Shown here: piece after piece, positions 13,200 to 17,443 of the stretch
Numbering within the stretch: position 1 is the stretch's first letter
How the letters are laid out: every line of letters starts with the position of its first letter
NCBI GenBank assembly: GCA_019348395.1
Contig: JAHWJN010000008.1
Span: 1-17,443 of the forward strand
DNA from: Chloroflexota bacterium
Lineage (GTDB): Bacteria; Chloroflexota; Limnocylindria; QHBO01
Direction: 5' to 3'
Length of the DNA stretch: 17,443 bases
Notes under the pieces: model-generated
Seen by the model: the letters and a program-made list of their open reading frames with translations, nothing else
Database searches by the model: none
Told to the model about the DNA's origin: nothing
Made by a program: the position numbers and the translations under genes

Positions 13200-13221
13200 G
13201 GCCGGCCGCGGCCCCCTGAAC

Positions 13222-13647
13222 TCAGACCGGCTCGCCGCCCTCCGCCAGGAGCGTCACCGGCGAGCGCCGGCGCAGCGGCCCGATCCGTCGCGGCGGCCAG
13301 TACCGCATCACGACGCGCCAGGCCACGAGCTCCGGGTGGATGGCACCGAAGGCGCGAGCGTCTGTGCTGCCGGCCGGGTTGTCGCCGCGCAGGCTGATGC
13401 CGGACGCGTCCGCCGAGAGGACGCGCTTGACGAGCTCGCGGCCCCGCTGCCGAGGATCCGGGGCGATGACGATCTCGCCGGGCCGAGGTGGCCGATGCAG
13501 CCGCACCGCGACGAGCCGGTCACCGGGGTGCAGCGTCGGCAGCATGGATTGCCCGCGCACCTCGACCACGTCCAGTTGCCGGCGGACGAACACCGCCACT
13601 CCCAGGCATGCGACGAGGGGCCCGATCAGGCCCCTCACCGGTCGCAT
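13222..13647 (-). CDS. sodX: Nickel-type superoxide dismutase maturation protease (S26 family)
   Basis: A 141-residue membrane-anchored S26-type peptidase. The position directly after sodN marks it as the protease that removes the SodN leader so that the nickel hook can form. One N-terminal membrane helix (GLIGPLVACLGVAVFV, about 6-21) precedes the catalytic box GQSMLPTLHPGDRL with nucleophile Ser34. GRELVKRVLS holds the general base Lys74, and LRGDNPAGSTDARAFGAI (87-104) is the conserved strand region of signal peptidases. It is far shorter than a general signal peptidase, as expected for the dedicated enzyme. The start at ATG 13647 lies 15 nt after the sodN stop. A perfect hairpin over the sodN stop, plus the lack of a good ribosome site, suggests lower expression than sodN. 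Confidence 0.88.
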   Translation of the reverse strand: MRPVRGLIGPLVACLGVAVFVRRQLDVVEVRGQSMLPTLHPGDRLVAVRLHRPPRPGEIVIAPDPRQRGRELVKRVLSADASGISLRGDNPAGSTDARAFGAIHPELVAWRVVMRYWPPRRIGPLRRRSPVTLLAEGGEPV

Positions 13648-13654
13648 CGGCTCA

Positions 13655-13676
13655 GCCGGCCGTCAGGACGGCCGGC
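13655..13676. promoter_or_regulatory. Perfect hairpin across sodN stop, before sodX
   Basis: Arms 13655-13664 and 13667-13676 (GCCGGCCGTC and GACGGCCGGC) pair over 10 bp with only 2 nt between. The repeat includes the sodN TGA and ends about 8 nt before the sodX ATG. There is no T-run, so it more likely attenuates sodX translation or stabilises the upstream message than terminates. Confidence 0.6.
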
Positions 13677-14094
13677 CGTTGACCCGGGTCTTCTCGGGAC
13701 CGCCGGTCGCCTTCCACATCTCGTCGATCGTGTCGATCATGGAGAGCAGCTCCCTGGCTGCGCCCGCGTCGAGCGTGTGCTTCACCTTCGACGCCTGCTT
13801 GGTGGCCTTCCAGAAGGTCTCGTGCAGGTCGGGGTACTTCTCGAGATGCTCGGGCTTGAAGTAGTCGTGCCAGAGCACGTCGAGGTGGTGCTTGACGAGC
13901 TCCGCGCGCTCCTCCTTGACGTGGATGCAGCGTGCGCGGAAGAGCGGGTCGTCGTCGCCCTCGTACTTCTCGATGATCTTCAGGCAGGACTCGGCCTCGA
14001 TGCGGGCCTGCTCGGGGTCGTACACGCCGCATGGGATGTCGCAGTGCGCATCGACGATGCGGGTCGGTCGGAACAGGGAGCGCAGGGTGAACAT
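13663..14094 (-). CDS. sodN: Nickel superoxide dismutase (precursor)
   Basis: A 143-residue NiSOD that converts superoxide to oxygen and hydrogen peroxide at a single nickel per subunit, usually as a homohexamer. The diagnostic nickel hook HCDIPCGVYDP occupies residues 17-27. His17 becomes the new N-terminus, and with Cys18 and Cys22 provides all nickel ligands, so a 16-residue leader (MFTLRSLFRPTRIVDA) must be removed. The rest is the four-helix bundle: QARIEAESCLKIIEKYE, HVKEERAELVKHHLDVLWHDY, LHETFWKATKQASKVKHTLD and ARELLSMIDTIDEMWKATGG. Start at ATG 14094 with AAAGGAG about 4 nt upstream; an in-frame ATG at 14142 lies inside the promoter region. The maturation protease gene follows. Many nickel enzymes of this type are nickel-regulated, but I cannot identify an operator. 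Confidence 0.97.
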   Translation of the reverse strand: MFTLRSLFRPTRIVDAHCDIPCGVYDPEQARIEAESCLKIIEKYEGDDDPLFRARCIHVKEERAELVKHHLDVLWHDYFKPEHLEKYPDLHETFWKATKQASKVKHTLDAGAARELLSMIDTIDEMWKATGGPEKTRVNGRPS

Positions 14095-14141
14095 CGGTCT
14101 CCTTTCCGGTGAGGAAATCGCTTGCCTGGTGACAGGGTCCA

Positions 14142-14147
14142 ATTCTA
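14142..14147 (-). promoter_or_regulatory. -10 element of sodN
   Basis: TAGAAT on the minus strand (5 of 6 matches) lies 47 nt upstream of the sodN ATG, predicting a leader of about 41 nt that carries the Shine-Dalgarno sequence. No consensus -35 is seen. Confidence 0.4.
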
Positions 14148-14190
14148 GGAGCGCTGCAAGCGGCGGGCCGGATGACCATCGAACAGCGAA

Positions 14191-14218
14191 CGAGGCCCGG
14201 GACTGTACCCGGGCCTCG
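14191..14218. terminator. Strong hairpin ending the fatty acid operon
   Basis: An 11-bp perfect stem (CGAGGCCCGGG, loop of 6 nt, CCCGGGCCTCG) begins about 20 nt beyond the small ORF stop at 14239. On the minus strand it is followed by TTCGCTGTTCG, T-rich for this genome but not a U-tract. It sits between the fab operon end and the sodN promoter, the expected place for a terminator. Confidence 0.6.
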
Positions 14219-14238
14219 GAATCGCGGCGCTCAGGCGC

Positions 14239-14379
14239 CTAGCACCAGGGGAAGAGCTCCGGGTTCGACAGGTGCAGCTTGAGCACCGTGGAAAGCGGCG
14301 CGGTGCCTTCGCCGCCGATGAGCGACAACGGGACGCCGTTGCGGGCGAAGAAGGCCACGCCGCCGTTGTCCTGCAGCAC
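14239..14379 (-). CDS. Possible small protein downstream of fabG (46 aa)
   Basis: After the fabG stop the same frame stays open to TAG at 14239, and the peptide reads like ordinary protein: DNGGVAFFARNGVPLSLIGG, then TAPLSTVLKLHLSNPELFPWC. If translated from the GTG at 14379 it has 46 residues and ends with a cysteine. I see no good ribosome site, and the family is not recognised. It could be a real small gene, a remnant of a larger one, or a chance frame in G+C-rich DNA. In its favour: the stop lies just before the operon-ending hairpin, and the residues are not the Arg/Ala/Pro-rich kind of shadow frames. Start uncertain. Confidence 0.3.
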   Translation of the reverse strand: MLQDNGGVAFFARNGVPLSLIGGEGTAPLSTVLKLHLSNPELFPWC

Positions 14380-14418
14380 GGCGAGGCCGGCGGATACGGT
14401 CCTCGGTGGCGCGGTGGA

Positions 14419-15174
14419 TCAGCTTCCCATCACGATGCCGCCGTCGACCCCGATCACCTGGCCGGTCACATAGCGTGCCTCGTCCGAGGCCAGGTACACC
14501 GCCGCGGCGGCGACGTCGTCCACCGAGCCGATGTACCCGAGCGGGGTCATCGCCTTCAGGGCGTCCGTCGCGGCCTCGGGCAGGTCGGCGGTCAGGTCGG
14601 TCGTGATCAGCCCGGGGGCGATCGCGTTGCAGGTGATGCCACGGCTCGCGAGCTCCCGGGCCGTCGTCTTGGTGAGGCCGATGAGCCCGGCCTTGGCGGC
14701 CGCGTAATTCGCCTGGCCGGCGTTGCCCATCCGCCCCGCGGCCGAGCTCATGTTGATGATGCGCCCACCCCGAGCCTTCATCATCGGCCGGGCAATGGCG
14801 CGGGTCATCCAGAACGGACCCGACAGGTTCGTATCGATCACCGCCTCCCACTCCTCCGCGTCCATGCGCATGAGCAGGTTGTCCCGGGTAATGCCCGCGT
14901 TGTTCACCAGGATGTGGATCGGGCCGAGCTCCTCGATCGCGGTCTTCGCGATGGCGTCGCACGCCTCCCGGCCCGCGGCGGTATCGCCCTGGACGGTGAC
15001 GGCGCGACGGCCGAGCTCCCGAACCTGGCCGGCGACCTCCTCGGCCGCCTCGCCGTTGCCCCGGTAGTTGATCGCCACATCGGCGCCCTGCCCGGCCATG
15101 GCGAGCGCGATCGCCCGACCGAGCCCGCGGCTGCCGCCGGTCACCAGGGCCGTTTTGCCGGTGAGGTCGAACAT
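14419..15174 (-). CDS. fabG: 3-oxoacyl-[acyl-carrier-protein] reductase
   Basis: A 251-residue short-chain dehydrogenase that reduces 3-oxoacyl-ACP to 3-hydroxyacyl-ACP with NADPH in type II fatty acid synthesis. TGGSRGLG (12-19) is the cofactor loop, NNAG (91-94) the structural motif, and the catalytic tetrad is Asn with Ser144, Tyr157 and Lys161 (NMSSAAG and NYAAAKAG). NAIAPGLITTDLTADLP and VTGQVIGVDGGIVMGS at the end are typical of FabG rather than other reductases. Length is normal. The start ATG at 15174 overlaps the fabH stop as TGATG, with GAGGTG about 8 nt upstream. The neighbours fabF, accB and fabH on the same strand support FabG over a catabolic dehydrogenase. Confidence 0.95.
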   Translation of the reverse strand: MFDLTGKTALVTGGSRGLGRAIALAMAGQGADVAINYRGNGEAAEEVAGQVRELGRRAVTVQGDTAAGREACDAIAKTAIEELGPIHILVNNAGITRDNLLMRMDAEEWEAVIDTNLSGPFWMTRAIARPMMKARGGRIINMSSAAGRMGNAGQANYAAAKAGLIGLTKTTARELASRGITCNAIAPGLITTDLTADLPEAATDALKAMTPLGYIGSVDDVAAAAVYLASDEARYVTGQVIGVDGGIVMGS

Positions 15175-16250
15175 CAGGCCGACACCTCCTCGAGCTGTCG
15201 CTGCGGCTGGCCGAGCCGCGTCTGCTCCCCTGGCGCCAGGAAGGCGCGCTCGGGGTCGGCGGTCCACTCGACGACCGCCGCGGCGGCGGTGAAGCCGGCC
15301 CCGAAGGCCACCATCAGGATGCGATCACCGACGGCGATCCGGCCGGCGGCGACCGCCTCGACCAGGGCCATGGGCACCGAGGCGGCGCTCGTGTTCCCGT
15401 ACTTCTCGACGTTGACGAAGACCTTCTCCATCGGCATGCCCAGCTGTTTGCCGACGCTCTCGATGATTCGCAGGTTGGCCTGGTGGAAGACGAACTGGTC
15501 GATGTCGTCCATGGTGAGACCCGCGTCCCGCACCGCGGCGAGCGCCGATTCGGCGAGCTGCCGGGTGGCGTAGCGGTACACGTCCTTGCCGGCCATGTGG
15601 ACGTAATGCCCGCCCTCGGCGATGGTCTGGGGACTGGTCGGGCAGGCGCTGCCGCCGGCCGGGAAGATGATGCCCTCCCACCCGGTGCCATCGGTGTACA
15701 GCTGGAAACCGGTCATGCCGCCGGGCTCGTCCCTTGCCTGCATGAGCACCGCCCCCGCACCGTCGCCGAAGAGGACGCACGTGTTCCGATCGGTCCAGTC
15801 CAGGAAGCGGCTCAGCACCTCCACCCCGATCACCAGCACGTTGCGGTACATGCCGCTGCGGATGAAGCCGTTCGCGGTCGCCATGGCGTAGACGAACCCG
15901 GAGCAGGCCGCCTGGAGGTCGAACGCGGCCGCGTTCGTCGCGCCCAGGTCGCGTGCCACGAGGGCCGCCGTGGCCGGCATGTAGTAGTCGGGCGAGCAGG
16001 TGCCCAGAATGATGAGATCGACCTCGTTCGCGTCCACGCTGGCGACGGCCAGCGCATCACGCGAGGCGTGCGTGGCGAGTGTCGCGGTGGTCTCGTCGTC
16101 GGCGGCGATGCGACGCTCGCGGATGCCGGTCCGGCTGACGATCCACTCGTCCGACGTGTCGACGAGCGTCGCGATGTCCTGGTTCGTCATGATTCGGGAC
16201 GGCACGTACATCCCCCAGCCGGTGATCAGCGCATTCGTCATCGTCGTCAT
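15174..16250 (-). CDS. fabH: 3-oxoacyl-[acyl-carrier-protein] synthase III
   Basis: A 358-residue KAS III, which condenses an acyl-CoA with malonyl-ACP to start each fatty acid. The catalytic triad is complete: Cys116 in QAACSGF, His256 in FHQANLRI and Asn286 in KYGNTSAAS. Also visible are ITGWGMYVPS at the N-terminus, SDEWIVSRTGIRERRIA (the CoA-binding arginine region) and VAFGAGFTAAAAVVEW near the end. It is somewhat longer than usual (about 320) owing to a polar C-terminal tail after VEWTADPE. The ATG at 16250 is chosen for the GAGGA about 8 nt upstream; ATG codons at 16268 and 16241 are alternatives. It is followed by fabG with a 1-nt stop-start overlap. Whether the primer is acetyl-CoA or a branched acyl-CoA cannot be told. 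Confidence 0.95.
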   Translation of the reverse strand: MTTMTNALITGWGMYVPSRIMTNQDIATLVDTSDEWIVSRTGIRERRIAADDETTATLATHASRDALAVASVDANEVDLIILGTCSPDYYMPATAALVARDLGATNAAAFDLQAACSGFVYAMATANGFIRSGMYRNVLVIGVEVLSRFLDWTDRNTCVLFGDGAGAVLMQARDEPGGMTGFQLYTDGTGWEGIIFPAGGSACPTSPQTIAEGGHYVHMAGKDVYRYATRQLAESALAAVRDAGLTMDDIDQFVFHQANLRIIESVGKQLGMPMEKVFVNVEKYGNTSAASVPMALVEAVAAGRIAVGDRILMVAFGAGFTAAAAVVEWTADPERAFLAPGEQTRLGQPQRQLEEVSA

Positions 16251-16281
16251 CGGTCGGTTCCTCGGCATGGGAGTTGAGGGG

Positions 16282-16758
16282 TCAATTCGGGTCGATCTCC
16301 ACGAGCGGCTGGCGTCGCTTCACGAGCGTGCCGCTCTCCACGAGAACGCGGGTGATCGTTCCCGACGCGTCCGCCTTGATCTCGTTGAACAGCTTCATGG
16401 CCTCGATCAGGCCGATGACCTGGCCGGCGGCGACCTCGCTCCGCTCTCCCACGTACGGCCGCGCACCGGGCGAGGGGGCGTCGTACCAGACCCCGGTGAG
16501 CGGCGCGGTCACGTGGTGCCTGCCGGACTCCGGCGAGGCGTAGCCGTCGTCGGATGGCGTGGGGGCCGATGGCTGGACGCTCCCCCCCGGAGCAGGATCG
16601 GCGGCGGCCGGTGCCGGAAGAGGCGCAATCGCCGTGGGGCGAGCCAGACGCACCCCCAGATCACCCACGTCCAGCTCGAGCTCGTCGAGCCCCGAGGCCT
16701 CGAAGGCGGGGGCCAGGCGGTCGACGGCCGCGAGGAGGCGCTCCGTCCGTTCATCCAT
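16282..16758 (-). CDS. accB: Biotin carboxyl carrier protein of acetyl-CoA carboxylase
   Basis: A 158-residue biotin carrier subunit; the biotin on its lysine carries carboxyl between biotin carboxylase and carboxyltransferase to make malonyl-CoA. The N-terminal helical region ([20 protein letters not shown]) is followed by a long Ala/Pro linker (about 40-85) and the biotinyl domain, in which LTGVWYDAPSPGARPYVG is the usual thumb and IGLIEAMKLFNEI contains the biotin acceptor Lys122 within EAMK. It starts at ATG 16758, overlapping the fabF stop by one base (TGATG), and ends 31 nt before the fabH start. No accC gene lies in the window. Placement among fab genes fits a fatty acid role and not a catabolic carboxylase. 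Confidence 0.93.
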   Translation of the reverse strand: MDERTERLLAAVDRLAPAFEASGLDELELDVGDLGVRLARPTAIAPLPAPAAADPAPGGSVQPSAPTPSDDGYASPESGRHHVTAPLTGVWYDAPSPGARPYVGERSEVAAGQVIGLIEAMKLFNEIKADASGTITRVLVESGTLVKRRQPLVEIDPN

Positions 16759-17443
16759 CAGGCGTCGTACCGCCGAAACACGAGGGTGGCGTTGTGGCCG
16801 CCGAACCCGAAGCTGTTGCTCATCGCCACCTCGACGCCGTCGGGAATCTCGCGGGCCTCGTTGGGGACGTAGTCGAGATCGCAATCGGGGTCGGGGTGAA
16901 CCTGGTTGATGGTGGGCGGCACGATGCCGGTCTCGATGGCTCGGATCGACGCGATCGCCTCGATCCCGCCACCGGCACCCATGAGGTGCCCGGTCATCGA
17001 CTTGGTGCTCGACACGGGGACCCGGTAGGCGCGCTCGCCGAAGAGCGTCTTGATCGCGGCCGTCTCGGACCGATCGTTCGGCGGCGTGCTGGTGCCGTGG
17101 GCGTTGATGTAATCGACGTCGTCGATCGTCAGCGCGGCGTCGGCGATCGCGACCCGCATGCTCTCCACCGCGCCGCGCCCGCCGGGTGCCGGGAGCGTGA
17201 TGTGCGACGCGTCGTCGGTGGCACCGTAGCCCACCAGCTCGGCGTGGATCGTCGCGCCGCGAGCGCGGGCGTGCTCGAGCTCCTCCAGGACGAGGATCCC
17301 GGCACCGTCGCCGATCACGAACCCGTCCCGCTCGGCGTCGAACGGGCGAGAAGCCTCCTCCGGCGCGTCGTTGCGCCTGGTGGACAGCGCCCGCATGGCG
17401 CAGAAGGCGCCGACCGGGATCTCGCCGATACCCGCCTCCGCTC
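16758..17443 (-). CDS. fabF: 3-oxoacyl-[acyl-carrier-protein] synthase II, partial
   Basis: Partial: the frame continues past the right edge, so only the C-terminal 227 or so residues are present. KAS II elongates acyl-ACP with malonyl-ACP. Seen are [21 protein letters not shown] (about the first 20 visible residues), [20 protein letters not shown], the first catalytic histidine in [11 protein letters not shown], the second with its lysine in [12 protein letters not shown], and the C-terminal [14 protein letters not shown]. The nucleophile cysteine lies in the part outside the window. Its stop codon shares one base with the accB start, the same coupling as fabH to fabG, so these genes form one operon. 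Confidence 0.95.
   Translation of the reverse strand, partial: AEAGIGEIPVGAFCAMRALSTRRNDAPEEASRPFDAERDGFVIGDGAGILVLEELEHARARGATIHAELVGYGATDDASHITLPAPGGRGAVESMRVAIADAALTIDDVDYINAHGTSTPPNDRSETAAIKTLFGERAYRVPVSSTKSMTGHLMGAGGGIEAIASIRAIETGIVPPTINQVHPDPDCDLDYVPNEAREIPDGVEVAMSNSFGFGGHNATLVFRRYDA

Noticed and set aside
13200..13221. GGCCGCGGCC palindrome between convergent genes as a two-way terminator
   Set aside because: The stem is too short, has no loop and lacks T-runs on both sides.
14122..14147. A nickel-responsive operator before sodN
   Set aside because: I looked for TTGC-N5-GCAA type inverted repeats and found only unconvincing partial matches.
1..17443. tRNA, rRNA, CRISPR array, insertion sequence or phage gene
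   Set aside because: I saw no cloverleaf-type sequence, regularly spaced repeats, transposase motifs or terminal inverted repeats. The search was by eye only.

Overview
The window is strongly G+C-rich with dense, mostly minus-strand genes. The gene set (nickel superoxide dismutase with its maturation protease, a CGNR regulator, DUF6328 and DUF1622 membrane proteins, a DNA polymerase X-PHP fusion) and many apparently leaderless starts point to a bacterial chromosome from Chloroflexota (possibly a Limnocylindria-like lineage) or Actinomycetota. That assignment is inference. The genes are housekeeping and stress genes. I see no rRNA, tRNA, CRISPR, insertion sequence or prophage.

Layout. 1-2591 (minus): a TPR protein with an acidic tail, then a Zn-ribbon DNA-methylase-like protein that runs off the left edge. 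2689-5213 (minus): PolX-PHP polymerase translationally coupled to an unknown membrane protein. 5271-5675: two microprotein genes (57 and 36 aa, minus) divergent from a CGNR zinc-finger regulator (plus), with two evenly spaced GTAAC/GTTAC inverted pairs between them. 6304-6813 (plus): DUF6328 membrane protein, overlapping tail-to-tail with the next block. 6782-9288 (minus): a complete aldehyde dehydrogenase coupled to a shortened dehydrogenase-like protein without catalytic residues. 9388-11179 (minus): DsbA-like oxidoreductase, ECF sigma factor and O6-alkylguanine-DNA alkyltransferase, the last two coupled. 11405-12373 (minus): deoxyribose-phosphate aldolase. 12450-13199 (plus): DUF1622 membrane protein and a small receiver-like protein. 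13222-14094 (minus): sodN and its S26-type protease, separated by a perfect hairpin. 14239-17443 (minus): the type II fatty acid genes fabF (partial), accB, fabH and fabG, a possible small ORF, and a strong hairpin that probably ends the operon.

How the genes work together. The fab block provides chain initiation, elongation and first reduction plus the biotin carrier for malonyl-CoA synthesis. DeoC yields acetaldehyde, which the dehydrogenase pair could oxidise. SodN, the alkyltransferase, the sigma factor and PolX form a stress and repair theme. A recurring signal is a TAnnnT-type -10 hexamer 7-9 nt before the start codon (polX, CGNR gene, DUF6328 gene, aldehyde dehydrogenase, DsbA-like gene, deoC, receiver-like gene), implying leaderless transcripts, whereas sodN, the alkyltransferase, DUF1622 and the microproteins have Shine-Dalgarno sequences.
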